64,000 nt of DNA from JACMQX01 sp040385105 (GTDB lineage Bacteria; Pseudomonadota; Gammaproteobacteria; Burkholderiales; Burkholderiaceae_C). Location: NCBI GenBank assembly GCA_040385105.1, contig JAZKHY010000004.1, positions 248,001 through 312,000 of the forward strand, in the 5' to 3' direction. Made by a program: the position numbers and the translations under genes. This document shows, piece by piece, positions 50,666 to 58,695 of this stretch (positions within the stretch are counted from its first letter, which is position 1; every line of letters begins with the position of its first letter). The notes below the pieces were generated by a model, which was not told the origin of the DNA, did not search any database, and saw only the letters and a list, made by a program, of their open reading frames with translations.

Positions 50666-50691
50666 CCGCCGTGCAGGCAACTGCACGGCGG
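50666..50691 (-). terminator. hairpin after the capsid gene
   Basis: A perfect 10-bp stem (CCGCCGTGCA with its complement, 6-base loop) lies between the capsid stop (50728) and the next gene start. It lacks a T-run, so it may stabilise the capsid mRNA or pause transcription. It includes a copy of the dispersed 16-bp motif at 50671-50686. Confidence 0.45.
50671..50686. repeat. dispersed 16-bp phage motif, copy C
   Basis: GTGCAGGCAACTGCAC lies in the loop region of the hairpin past the capsid gene, in non-coding DNA. Confidence 0.65.
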
Positions 50692-50727
50692 ATCGATTGG
50701 CCAGGCGATGCCCGGACCCGAGTCGGC

Positions 50728-51930
50728 TTAGGTCGCCGAGTTCTGGTAGTACTTGAAAGCGGCGGTGTCGAGCAGGTTGCCGCCGGTGCGCTGCCAGCCG
50801 CAGAAGCCGACCTGGCCGTTGAGGGCAAAGGCGCTGTCGTCAAACCGGCGGATGATGGTTTCCATCACGTCACGGATCTGGTACTGCTTCGCGTCGCCGT
50901 AGCCAATGGACTTGGCGTTGGCGGCCATCACGGCCACGTCGTCGTTGATCGCAATCGGATCGCCGAGCAGCAAGTCCGGCGCGTCCTGGGTGATGCCGAA
51001 CTCGTAGGCGGGCGTGAAGATCGGGCGGCCCGCCGTGTCCTTGATCTTGCGAACCACCTTCAGCGAGCTGTCGGCCATCAGGAACTTCGCCTTCTTGCGG
51101 TACGAGCGGTTCACGCTGTGCTTCAGGTCAACCAGGTCATCATGGATGACGGTGAGCGTCTGGCCTGTGGTGCCCACCTTGCCCGACGTGGCGCGCGCCA
51201 TGATACCCCAGGGCTGCGCGGTACCGGTGCCGACGGTGTAGTGCTGGTTGGTGATGCGGCCCAGGCGCACAGCCAAGCGGTTGATCACGAACTGCACCAC
51301 GTCGATGGCGCTGTCCTGGATCAGCTCCCACGGCAGGGCCAGCTTTTTGGAGCTGTACTTGTAGACCACCAGCGGCACTTGGGCGAAGACGATGTCCGCG
51401 CCCGACGCTGCCGTGTTCTGGCCGACGATTTCGCCGATTTCCGCCGTGCCGTCGCTGGCCGGGTATTGCCAGTCATTGCCGGCCGCTGTGGCGATCACAT
51501 CGGCGATCTCGCGCATGCCGCCGTAGGCCTTGAGCGCGTCGATCACCATCTTGGGCACTTCGGTCGCGACGGTGAAGCCGCCTTCCGAGCCCGTCGTGGT
51601 GCTCATGGCGTTGCGGATCTGCACGGCCTGCTCGGCGGTGACCTTGTCGCCATAGCGCATGTAGAGGGCGACGGCATCCTTCACGGTGAACTCGCCGCCG
51701 CCCTTTTTGGCGGACTGCTTGACCGCGTCTTCGAAGTCGTTGTCGCGGCTTTCTTCGAGCATGCGCTCGTGGGCCTTGATCTGCGCCTTGATGCGGTCCA
51801 CTTCGTCCATGTGGTTGTCGAAGGTCTTCTGGTCTTCAGCAGACCAGGCCTGCGAACCCTTCTCCGACAGGAGATGGTTGGCGGCTTTGCTGGAGGCTTG
51901 GAGGCGCTCCCGGAGGGCTTGGATGCTCAT
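50728..51930 (-). CDS. major capsid protein, HK97 family
   Basis: 400 residues. An N-terminal coiled delta-domain-like region (about 1-75: ALRERLQASSKAANHLLSEKGSQAWSAEDQKTFDNHMDEVDRIKAQIKAHE) is followed by the HK97 capsid fold (GSEGGFTVATEVPKMVIDALKAYGGMREIADVI ...). The delta region is likely removed by the ClpP-like protease encoded just upstream. Standard head gene order supports the call. Confidence 0.9.
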   Translation of the reverse strand: MSIQALRERLQASSKAANHLLSEKGSQAWSAEDQKTFDNHMDEVDRIKAQIKAHERMLEESRDNDFEDAVKQSAKKGGGEFTVKDAVALYMRYGDKVTAEQAVQIRNAMSTTTGSEGGFTVATEVPKMVIDALKAYGGMREIADVIATAAGNDWQYPASDGTAEIGEIVGQNTAASGADIVFAQVPLVVYKYSSKKLALPWELIQDSAIDVVQFVINRLAVRLGRITNQHYTVGTGTAQPWGIMARATSGKVGTTGQTLTVIHDDLVDLKHSVNRSYRKKAKFLMADSSLKVVRKIKDTAGRPIFTPAYEFGITQDAPDLLLGDPIAINDDVAVMAANAKSIGYGDAKQYQIRDVMETIIRRFDDSAFALNGQVGFCGWQRTGGNLLDTAAFKYYQNSAT

Positions 51931-51962
51931 TTGCGTTTACCTTTCAGTGATGAGTCGGACAT

Positions 51963-51987
51963 AAAAAAAGCCACCGGGTCGGTGGCC
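51963..51987 (-). terminator. terminator before the capsid gene
   Basis: Stem GCCACC/GGTGGC with loop GGGTC, followed on the minus strand by seven Ts. It separates the protease gene from the capsid gene, so the capsid may have its own promoter or be set by read-through. Confidence 0.8.
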
Positions 51988-52018
51988 TTGCTCTTACGCG
52001 GGAGACGCGTCAGATCTG

Positions 52019-52765
52019 TTACTGCGCCAGGAGGCGCATGCGGTTGCGGTTGTGCTGCAGCTGGGCGGTGATCTCTTTGCCGAGATCCTCAGCCGGCGGC
52101 TTGGGCAGCTGCTTCGGTGCGTTGGCATAGGCCGACAGGTTCCAGCTCGCGCGGTTCTCGGTCTTGTCGTCGGCCTGGGAGTTGGCCTCGATGGCATCGA
52201 TGAACTTCGCGTCCAGCGCCTCTTGGGCGGTGAACCACGTCTCGGCGTCCATCCAGGTCTTGACCTGCGCCTCGCTGGCGCCGGTCTTCTTGCGGTAGTC
52301 GGCGGCAATCGTGCCGTCGATTTTTTCCAGCAGGTCCGCCGTGGCGCGCAACTCATCCTTGTTGCCGTAGGCAAACGTCCAGGAGTTGTGAACCATGAAT
52401 AGCCCGCCATCGGTCATGCGCACTTCGCTGCAAGCCAGGGCCAGGTAGGTGGCGGCACTTGCGGCGACGCCATCGATGTGACCGATCACCGGCTTGGCGT
52501 GCGCAACGATGGCAGCGGACATGGCCCGGGCCTCGAACACATCGCCGCCCGGGCTGTTGATGTGCAGGTGCACGGTCTTGTCGGCCACGGCCGCGAGCGC
52601 GGTCACCAGGCCGGCGGCGTTGGCGCCCCACCAGCTGTCGATCACGTCGTACACGTAGATGTGCGCTTCGTCATCCTTCACTTCCGCGCGCAGCGGCGCA
52701 GGCTTCGCCGACGCGTCGGCGCGGGCATTGTCCCTGAGCAGCTGCAGGAGCTTGTTCGGTTTCAT
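52019..52765 (-). CDS. ClpP-like head maturation protease
   Basis: 248 residues. The ClpP fold is shown by VHLHINSPGGDVFEARAMSAAIVAHAKPVIGHIDGVAASAATYLALA with the nucleophile Ser103 (GVAASAA) and His126 (FMVHNSW). In HK97-like phages it cleaves the scaffold region of the capsid. Its start overlaps the portal stop by four bases. Confidence 0.87.
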   Translation of the reverse strand: MKPNKLLQLLRDNARADASAKPAPLRAEVKDDEAHIYVYDVIDSWWGANAAGLVTALAAVADKTVHLHINSPGGDVFEARAMSAAIVAHAKPVIGHIDGVAASAATYLALACSEVRMTDGGLFMVHNSWTFAYGNKDELRATADLLEKIDGTIAADYRKKTGASEAQVKTWMDAETWFTAQEALDAKFIDAIEANSQADDKTENRASWNLSAYANAPKQLPKPPAEDLGKEITAQLQHNRNRMRLLAQ

Positions 52766-54087
52766 TCTTCGTCCTTTTCAGTGGTCGGCTTGGGGTTGCC
52801 GGGATGCTTGGGGTCGGCCTTGAACGGCTTCTCGCCGCCTTCAATCGGCGGCATGTTTTTCTTGTTGCGGACTTCGTTGACCGACATGTACCCATCACCG
52901 GTGCCTGGGCCGCCCAGGGCGGACCGGAAGGCGGCGGCTTGCGCCTTGCTGTCGCCGCTCACCAGCTCATCCAGGTCGTACTCGGCGAACGGGCCGGCCT
53001 TGCGGTAGATCTTGCGGTTCAACTCTTCCTGCCAGCGGCGCAGGTGCGGCTTGACGGTGAACTTGACGAAGCCGATGGTGATCTGCTCGATGCCGGTCCC
53101 CCAGCTGGACGTCTTGTTGTTGTCGCCGATCAGTACCGGCGGCACGCCCATCGCCTGGCAGATATCCTCACGCTCGAACTGGCGCGACTCCAGCAGCTGC
53201 ATGTCCACCGGGCTGATCGACAGCTCCTTCGCGGTACCGCCCTCGGTCAGCACCAAGGGCAGCTTCCGCGCCTTCGTGCCCAAGCCATTGCTCCCACCAT
53301 ACGTGGCCACGAAGCTTTCCCGCAGCAAGGCCGCCTGCTCGGGCGTCATCTTGTTGGTGTACTGCAGCGCGATCTGCGGCATCGCGCCCTCGCCGATGCT
53401 GCGGCCGGTGTAGTCGGCGGCGGCGAGCGCGTTGCCGATACCGCTGCGCGCACCGTGCTGGATCATGCTGAGGGAGCGGATGCCGTCAAAGCCGAAGCCT
53501 GTGAAGTGCAGCATGTCGTCCTGATCGACGGTGCGCAGGCCGCCCGTATCCATGTCCATCACGTCGTACACCAGGCGGCCAGCGAGGCGCCGCGCGTGGG
53601 AATAGTCGGGGTGATGAACCTTGAAGCCGACAACATCGCCGGCGTGCCGGAACGACTTGTCGCGCACCAGTTCGGTATGCTGGTCGCCGCGCAGTGCAAC
53701 GCAGCGCACGATCCATTCTTTCCAGCTGGCAGACGTCCAGGCCGCATCCGGCGATTCATTCAACAACCACCACAGCTCATTGCGCGGCACCTTCTGCCGC
53801 AGGCCGGCGTCGTCCATCGTGTACAGCTCGATGGGTAGTTGCGATACCGCGCCGCCCAGCTTGCTGAGGCAGGCATAGACGGTGCTGACCTGCATGGCGG
53901 TCCGGTCGGTCACGGCAAACCCGGACGGCGAAGGGATCGAGCCAAATAGCTCGCTGAGCCCGACGGGGTCGGCGGTGGACACGGTCATGTTCTTCAGGCC
54001 GGCCCGCTGGCTTGCGCCGTCACGCGAGGCGATGAAATCCGCCAGCACGCGCGAGGCCAGCGGGGCGGCGGCAGTTGCAGCGGTCAT
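52762..54087 (-). CDS. phage portal protein, HK97 family
   Basis: 441 residues with the HK97 portal body: VYACLSKLGGAVSQLPIELYTMDDAGLRQKV, then DVVGFKVHHPDYSHARRLAGRLVYDVMDMDTGGLRTVDQDDMLHFTGFGFDGIRSLSMI and VPPVLIGDNNKTSSWGTGIEQI. It forms the ring through which DNA enters the head. Start overlaps the terminase stop. Confidence 0.9.
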   Translation of the reverse strand: MTAATAAAPLASRVLADFIASRDGASQRAGLKNMTVSTADPVGLSELFGSIPSPSGFAVTDRTAMQVSTVYACLSKLGGAVSQLPIELYTMDDAGLRQKVPRNELWWLLNESPDAAWTSASWKEWIVRCVALRGDQHTELVRDKSFRHAGDVVGFKVHHPDYSHARRLAGRLVYDVMDMDTGGLRTVDQDDMLHFTGFGFDGIRSLSMIQHGARSGIGNALAAADYTGRSIGEGAMPQIALQYTNKMTPEQAALLRESFVATYGGSNGLGTKARKLPLVLTEGGTAKELSISPVDMQLLESRQFEREDICQAMGVPPVLIGDNNKTSSWGTGIEQITIGFVKFTVKPHLRRWQEELNRKIYRKAGPFAEYDLDELVSGDSKAQAAAFRSALGGPGTGDGYMSVNEVRNKKNMPPIEGGEKPFKADPKHPGNPKPTTEKDEE

Positions 54088-55763
54088 AGTTGTACGAATC
54101 CTTGTTCAACAGAGTCAGGTTCATGCTGAGCGGTTGCCCTGCCCAGCGCCATCGCCAGCGCGACCATCCCGTCAATCTTCTGGGTTGACTTGGCGCGGTC
54201 GAACTTGATGTTCTCCGCCGCGTCCTTCGTCGCCACCACGTTTGTCCCCATCCAGCGCAGCACCTTGTGGCCGCCGTGCGCCAGGCGCTGCGCGAGGTAC
54301 AGGCGCTCCAGTTCTTTGACCGGCCCGCTCATGCTTCCGTAGCCCTGGCCGAAGCCGACCATCAGCGCGCCGTCGTCTTGCAGATCCGTGACTAGCTGCG
54401 ACGAGTTGAAGCGGTCGAACGCGATCTCCTGGACGTCGAACTGCTCACGGTCACGCTCGATGTCCTTCTTCAGGAACCCGTAGTCGCACACATTGCCCGG
54501 CGTCACAGTGATGAAGCCGTCCGCAATCCACGAGTCCACCGGCAGCCGATGCTTTTCGCGCATCTTCGTAATCGCCAGCTCCGGCAAATACAGGCGCACA
54601 ACGATCTGCCATTTCTCACCCTCGCTCACCGGCGGGAACACCCACACCAGGGCGGTGAAGTCGCTGACCGATGCCAGATCGAGCCCACCGAAGCACTTCC
54701 GCCCCTTCAGTGCAGACACCTGCACGGCGTCAGAACACTTGTCCCATTCGTCCAGATCCAGCCAGCCCTCGCTGGCCTCAGTCCACACGCAGAAATTCAG
54801 ACGGCGCACCAGGTTGCGCTTGCTGGGGATGTCCTTCCCCTCCATCACCTGCTCCTGCAGGTATTGGCGAGTCACCGACACACCCAGGTTCGGATTCGCC
54901 TTCGGCCAGCACGTCGGGTCATCGAATGGCTGGTCGCCTTTGTCCAGGCAGGCGACATAGGCAAACCATGAGTCGTTCTCGATGACGCCCTGCAGCACTT
55001 TGACGCTGTAGTCGTGATGCTCGTAGCAGACCGTGGTCTGGTCATACCCGCTGTTCGTGATCTCGACGATCAGGGCCCGCGTGCGCCCTTTCGTGCCGGC
55101 ACGCATTTTTTCAACCACCGTGCCGGTCGGGTGCTCGTGCAGCTCGTCGACGATCACGATGTGCGGGCGCTTGCCGTCCAGGCCGCGGCCCTCGGCAGAC
55201 ACCGGGCGGAAAAAACTGCTCGTTTTCAGGTACGAGATATTCGTCAGGCCCACCTGCAGGCGGTTGGCCAGCGGCGTGCAGCTCATGACGAACTGCTTGG
55301 CATCGCTGAAGCAAATGCCCGCCTGGTCCTTGCTGGTCGCCGCCGAATAGACCTCGGCGCCGGCCTCACCATCCGCCACCAGGCCGTACAGCGCGATGGC
55401 TGCGCCCATGGGCGTCTTGCCGTTGCCCTTCGCGATCTCGACGTATGCCGTCCGAAACCTGCGATGGCCTTCCGGCGCGTACCAACCGAAGCACGAGCCG
55501 ACGACGAACCGCTGCCAGTGCGACAGCATGAACAGCTTGCCGGCCGCGACGCCCTGGTAATGGCGCAGGCACTCGATGAACTGGATCGCGTGCGCGGCCA
55601 TCTCCGGCCGCCAGATCAACCCGCGAGCCGGACCATTCTTCAGGTCATCGAGGTGCCGCTTCGCAGCAAGTCTCACCAACGGCCCGGCGAGGATCTCCCC
55701 GGCCGCAACGCTCGTTGCATAGCTGGTGACCGAGTCGACCGCCAGCGCCTCTAGTGCGCCCAC
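54084..55763 (-). CDS. terminase large subunit
   Basis: 559 residues starting at a GTG. Walker A-like AKGNGKT at about 111-117, Walker B VIVDELHEHP at about 203-212, then the nuclease domain (FGGLDLASVSDFTALVWV, a catalytic Asp region). It packs DNA into the head using ATP and cuts the concatemer. The gene follows the small subunit with 3 bp between. Confidence 0.92.
   Translation of the reverse strand: MGALEALAVDSVTSYATSVAAGEILAGPLVRLAAKRHLDDLKNGPARGLIWRPEMAAHAIQFIECLRHYQGVAAGKLFMLSHWQRFVVGSCFGWYAPEGHRRFRTAYVEIAKGNGKTPMGAAIALYGLVADGEAGAEVYSAATSKDQAGICFSDAKQFVMSCTPLANRLQVGLTNISYLKTSSFFRPVSAEGRGLDGKRPHIVIVDELHEHPTGTVVEKMRAGTKGRTRALIVEITNSGYDQTTVCYEHHDYSVKVLQGVIENDSWFAYVACLDKGDQPFDDPTCWPKANPNLGVSVTRQYLQEQVMEGKDIPSKRNLVRRLNFCVWTEASEGWLDLDEWDKCSDAVQVSALKGRKCFGGLDLASVSDFTALVWVFPPVSEGEKWQIVVRLYLPELAITKMREKHRLPVDSWIADGFITVTPGNVCDYGFLKKDIERDREQFDVQEIAFDRFNSSQLVTDLQDDGALMVGFGQGYGSMSGPVKELERLYLAQRLAHGGHKVLRWMGTNVVATKDAAENIKFDRAKSTQKIDGMVALAMALGRATAQHEPDSVEQGFVQL
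54710..54725. repeat. dispersed 16-bp phage motif, copy D
   Basis: GTGCAGACACCTGCAC lies within the large terminase gene. On the minus strand it encodes V-Q-V-S-A, close to the peptide made by copy A in another protein. Confidence 0.6.
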
Positions 55764-55766
55764 ACC

Positions 55767-56288
55767 CTACGACGCGGCCGGCATCCCGGCGCCCGCGCTC
55801 AAAAAGTTTTCCATCGGGTCGTCAGGCACGCCAGGAAGGGCCAGCTGCTGGCCCGTCGTCGACTGGATGCGCGACGCCGGCGTCAGCCCGAACTCTTTCG
55901 CGAAGCGCAGCATGCGGTCCAGGGCGCGATCACGCGCCTGCGCCATCGCTGACACCTGCTTGTAGCCGCTCGGGGTGACATCGATCAGGCCATCAGCACC
56001 CTTTGTCGACATCATTTCCTTCACGCGTTTTTCCAGCACAGCCCACTCGCCCCAGGCTTGGCAGTACGCCGCCAGTGCAGCGCGGTCCAGCTGCGTGATC
56101 AGGCCCGCAGCGAGCAGGTGCGGCGTGATGCGCTTCCACTCGGCCCGGGCCTCGGTGCCCAGGTGCGCGGGGCAGACCGGGATCTCGACCGGCATGCGGA
56201 CCACTTGCCCGGCCAGATCGGAGGCGGATTTCTTGCTGGGGTTTCCGTGCAGCAGGTGCACGTTCGCCGGCAGTGAAGGTCGTCCCAT
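55767..56288 (-). CDS. terminase small subunit, P27 family
   Basis: 173 residues: MGRPSLPANVHLLHGNPSKKSASDLAGQVVRMPVEIPVCPAHLGTEARAEWKRITPHLLAAGLITQLDRAALAAYCQAWGEW is the P27-type small terminase. It recognises the packaging start on phage DNA. It lies between the HNH nuclease and large subunit, the usual order. Confidence 0.88.
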   Translation of the reverse strand: MGRPSLPANVHLLHGNPSKKSASDLAGQVVRMPVEIPVCPAHLGTEARAEWKRITPHLLAAGLITQLDRAALAAYCQAWGEWAVLEKRVKEMMSTKGADGLIDVTPSGYKQVSAMAQARDRALDRMLRFAKEFGLTPASRIQSTTGQQLALPGVPDDPMENFLSAGAGMPAAS

Positions 56289-56422
56289 GATCTAGCTCCT
56301 GTTCGGGGTACCCCCCCCTCCCTCATTTCCCGGCGTCACGCGACTCATGAACCGCACGGTCTGGCCGGTTTCGGCCCCAGACATTTGCCCTCCCCCCTCC
56401 CCTTGCGAGGGATGGAGGTCCA

Positions 56423-56791
56423 TCACTTGCGACCGAAGCCGCCGTCCTCTGTGGCCGTCTTGACGTCATGGCAGGGCTTGCACAGCGCCTGCCAGTTGTC
56501 GTGATCCCAGAACAAGACTTTGTCACCCCTGTGCGGCACGATGTGATCGACCACCGTGGATGCCACAACCTCATCGAGCGCCGCGTGCTTGACGCACAAC
56601 GGGTGACTGCGAAGGAAGCCGATGCGCGCCCGTTGCCAGGCAGCCGAGTAACCGCGCTCGCTTGACGATCCGCGCTTCGCATCAGCCTCACGACGTTCAG
56701 CCCGCTTGTGCTGATCGCATCGACTGTCACCGCCGTACACCAGCGCACCGCATCCCGGCTTGGTGCATGGTCTCGGTGCAGCGAATGGCAT
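56423..56791 (-). CDS. HNH endonuclease
   Basis: 122 residues from the ATG at 56791. Cys pairs CTKPGCGALVYGGDSRCDQH near the start and the HNH core VVDHIVPHRGDKVLFWDHDNWQALCKPCHD give a treble-clef HNH nuclease. In HK97-like phages it is encoded beside terminase and assists packaging-linked DNA cutting. Confidence 0.87.
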   Translation of the reverse strand: MPFAAPRPCTKPGCGALVYGGDSRCDQHKRAERREADAKRGSSSERGYSAAWQRARIGFLRSHPLCVKHAALDEVVASTVVDHIVPHRGDKVLFWDHDNWQALCKPCHDVKTATEDGGFGRK

Positions 56792-56803
56792 AGGCGCTTC
56801 GGG

Positions 56804-56875
56804 TTGCGGAGGCAGGACTCGAACCTGCGACATTCGGCTTATGAGGCCGGCGCTCTGCCGCTGAGCTACTCCACG
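56804..56875 (-). tRNA. tRNA-Met (CAT)
   Basis: A complete cloverleaf on the minus strand: acceptor CGTGGAG/CTCCGCA, D-arm GCTC/GAGC, anticodon loop CTCATAA with CAT at 56841-56843, T-arm GCAGG-TTCGAGT-CCTGC. No encoded CCA. The first acceptor pair is a C-A mismatch, as in initiator tRNAs, but the GGG/CCC anticodon-stem run of initiators is absent. Phage-borne tRNAs may offset codon differences or replace cut host tRNAs. Confidence 0.82.
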
Positions 56876-56880
56876 TTGAC

Positions 56881-56959
56881 TGGCTGCGGAGGCGGGAATC
56901 GAACCTGCATCCTTCGGGGCCTGGAAGCTACCCGACGCTCGCCGTTGAGCTTCTCCGCA
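56881..56959 (-). tRNA. tRNA-like gene with unusual anticodon arm
   Basis: Acceptor TGCGGAG/CTCCGCA is perfect, the 3' end encodes CCA, and the D-arm (GCTC/GAGC) and T-loop (TTCGATT) are normal. The anticodon arm is odd: a 5-bp stem TCGGG/CCCGA encloses 12 bases (TAGCTTCCAGGC) rather than 7. If two inner G-C pairs form, the loop shows TTCCAG with a possible TCC (Gly) triplet. It could be a degenerate or decoy tRNA. Confidence 0.6.
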
Positions 56960-56961
56960 AT

Positions 56962-56996
56962 GAAAAACCCCGCGTCGTTTGCACTGCGCGGGGTTT
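56962..56996 (-). terminator. terminator after the Q-like gene
   Basis: A 10-bp stem AAACCCCGCG/CGCGGGGTTT with a 12-base loop followed by TTTTTC on the minus strand. It lies between the Q-like gene and the tRNAs; a Q-type antiterminator acting at this place could control the late genes beyond it. Confidence 0.8.
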
Positions 56997-57064
56997 GATC
57001 GATGTTGCCAAGAACCTTCAGGGCGTTCGTTGGAAACAGCTTGCCTGAAATGTAGCGACTTTGT

Positions 57065-57445
57065 CTAAGTAGTAAAACTCTTTTTCCGTTCAGCACGTTC
57101 AGCGAACCACGCCGAGATGGCGTGATCAGCCTGATCGAGCTGGGCCTTGATCGTCGATTCAGCCTTGCCGCTGGCCTGTGCTGCGCCCCTGATCCCGGTG
57201 TCATGGATGTAGATCATGTAGAGGCAATCGTAGAGGTGTACACGGCCTGGTCGCAGAGACTCGATCGCGTCGTTCGTCACGGAGGCATCACAGTCGTCAA
57301 TGGGGATGATGGCCTCTCGGTAACCCGACGTTGTCTCGCGGAGGAACGACGAGCGAGAGGGGAAGCCCAAACCGCCCGACTCTTCGCGCGCCTTCCAGCG
57401 GGCCCAGTTCTCCAGGTACGTCTTGACCCATTCAATCCGCGCCAT
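57065..57445 (-). CDS. Q-like late antiterminator
   Basis: 126 residues from the ATG at 57445. ARIEWVKTYLENWARWKAREESGGLGFPSRS and LYDCLYMIYIHDTGIRGAAQASGKAESTIKAQLDQADHAISAWFAER match the antitermination protein Q type of small phages (helical, HTH-like end). It is the last early gene before the terminator and tRNAs, the expected place for a late-gene activator. Confidence 0.7.
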   Translation of the reverse strand: MARIEWVKTYLENWARWKAREESGGLGFPSRSSFLRETTSGYREAIIPIDDCDASVTNDAIESLRPGRVHLYDCLYMIYIHDTGIRGAAQASGKAESTIKAQLDQADHAISAWFAERAERKKSFTT

Positions 57446-58394
57446 TGTCACCCCGCTCGTTTCGTTCCAGCACCTCAAGCGCCTCCCTCACTCGCGCCGT
57501 GTAAGTGTGGAACATGGCTGACTGGGCGTGCGTGCGCTCGAACTCAGCCTCATCCCACCGCCCCAGGCCGAGCTTGACGCCCATCGCCTCAATGCCAGCG
57601 CGGCTGGAGTCCCAGCTCAGTGCAGACGTCGGCACGCCCATGACCGGCTTATCGCGCCAGCGAGATCCGCGCAGATATCGCTTCGGGGATTCAATGAAGC
57701 CTCGCCGCCACGTGTCGGACTCAGCAATGCGCTTCCGCACGTCGGCAACGATCTCATCAGCAAATCGGTCGAGCCGCTTGCGCTTCCACAGCTCAAGGCA
57801 CAGAACGTAGTCGGTTTTCCGTTCGCCCTCCGGCCATGTTGCCCAGAACTGCGCAAACCTCTCGCCGTTTACTTCCTGGGCGACGGTATTCGCTCCCTTC
57901 CCCGCATTCGGCATCGCCGGGCCAGCGCCCTGCCCCCCGTGGGGGGTAAGGGGGGTTTGGTTCATGACGGTTAATGATGGTTTGGGTGCAATGGGCTTCA
58001 CCCCTGAACGAAGCCCATTGCACCCCTCAGTGTCGGAAATTGCACCCGTGACTGGAGAGTTATCCACAGATTCCACGGGTGCAAAACTTGCACCCGTGGA
58101 AAGCGGGATCGGTTCGCCGCCGGCCAGCCATTCCTCGCTGATCACATAAGCATTCGTAAGCCCGCGCCGACCTGTCGCCCGCTTGTCCAGGACAAGCCAG
58201 CCCGACTGGATCATGGCGCGCAGCTGGTACTGAATAGCTCGTTCGCTGCGTCGCGTTTTCTTGGCGAGCGCGGCCACGCTCGGGTATATGTGCGTGCCGT
58301 CGTCGTGGGCATGATCCGCCAGCGCGAGAGCCAGTAGCATCTCGGCGGCATTGGGATAGCGGTCAAACACCGCGGTCATAACCTTGACTGACAT
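57432..58394 (-). CDS. phage replication initiator, O-like with HTH
   Basis: 320 residues. N-terminal winged HTH (VAALAKKTRRSERAIQYQLRAMIQSGWLVLDKRATGRRGLTNAYVI). A low-complexity linker (about 95-170) is encoded by the DNA that holds the repeated TTGCACCC motifs and a DnaA box (57984-58101). The C-terminal part resembles primosome-loading regions (WATWPEGERKTDYVLCLELWKRKRLDRFADEIVADVRKR). The plan matches lambda O: an origin inside the initiator gene. It overlaps the Q-like gene by 14 bases. Confidence 0.78.
   Translation of the reverse strand: MSVKVMTAVFDRYPNAAEMLLALALADHAHDDGTHIYPSVAALAKKTRRSERAIQYQLRAMIQSGWLVLDKRATGRRGLTNAYVISEEWLAGGEPIPLSTGASFAPVESVDNSPVTGAISDTEGCNGLRSGVKPIAPKPSLTVMNQTPLTPHGGQGAGPAMPNAGKGANTVAQEVNGERFAQFWATWPEGERKTDYVLCLELWKRKRLDRFADEIVADVRKRIAESDTWRRGFIESPKRYLRGSRWRDKPVMGVPTSALSWDSSRAGIEAMGVKLGLGRWDEAEFERTHAQSAMFHTYTARVREALEVLERNERGDNGAD
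57620..57635. repeat. degenerate copy of the dispersed 16-bp motif
   Basis: GTGCAGACGTCGGCAC lies within the initiator gene and differs from the consensus by one base in the right half. On the minus strand it encodes V-P-T-S-A-L. Confidence 0.5.
57984..58101. other. candidate phage replication origin with iterons and DnaA box
   Basis: Five copies of TTGCACCC (either strand) in about 118 bp, including a perfect 16-bp inverted repeat (57984-57999 with 58010-58025) and a perfect 14-bp inverted repeat (58071-58084 with 58088-58101). Between them is a perfect DnaA box TTATCCACA at 58060-58068. All lie inside the initiator gene, in the section that encodes its linker. Confidence 0.7.
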
Positions 58395-58401
58395 CCGAGC
58401 G

Positions 58402-58695
58402 CTACCTCACCCAACTTCCGAGGACGCGGGCGACAGCCGACGTTACCGACCCTGGATCGTCCGGGTCTGCGGCTGGCGCATATTCGGCGACCGGCTTGTT
58501 TCGATACGGCACGGCGCGCAGCCGGGCTATCACCAGGTCTCCCGCTCTGACCATGTTGCGGACGGTGTGTAACGCCGCCTCCTGGCCAACCTTTGATTTC
58601 TCGGTCAGCTCACGCAGGGTCGGCGCACGCGCAGGCGTGACCAGATCAGCCGCCGCCTTGAGTAGCGCCAGCTTGACCTCTCCCGATGGCCTCAT
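58402..58695 (-). CDS. small HTH-like phage protein
   Basis: 97 residues. VKLALLKAAADLVTPARAPTLRELTEKSKVGQEAALHTVRNMVRAGDLVIARLRAVPYRNKPV looks like a winged HTH (helix ELTEKSKVGQEAALHTVRNMVRAG then a wing). It may bind DNA in replication control. It ends 7 bp before the initiator gene and overlaps the upstream gene by four bases. Confidence 0.6.
   Translation of the reverse strand: MRPSGEVKLALLKAAADLVTPARAPTLRELTEKSKVGQEAALHTVRNMVRAGDLVIARLRAVPYRNKPVAEYAPAADPDDPGSVTSAVARVLGSWVR

Noticed and set aside
50569..52071. Plus-strand open frame (500 residues)
   Set aside because: Antisense to the major capsid gene; no domain.
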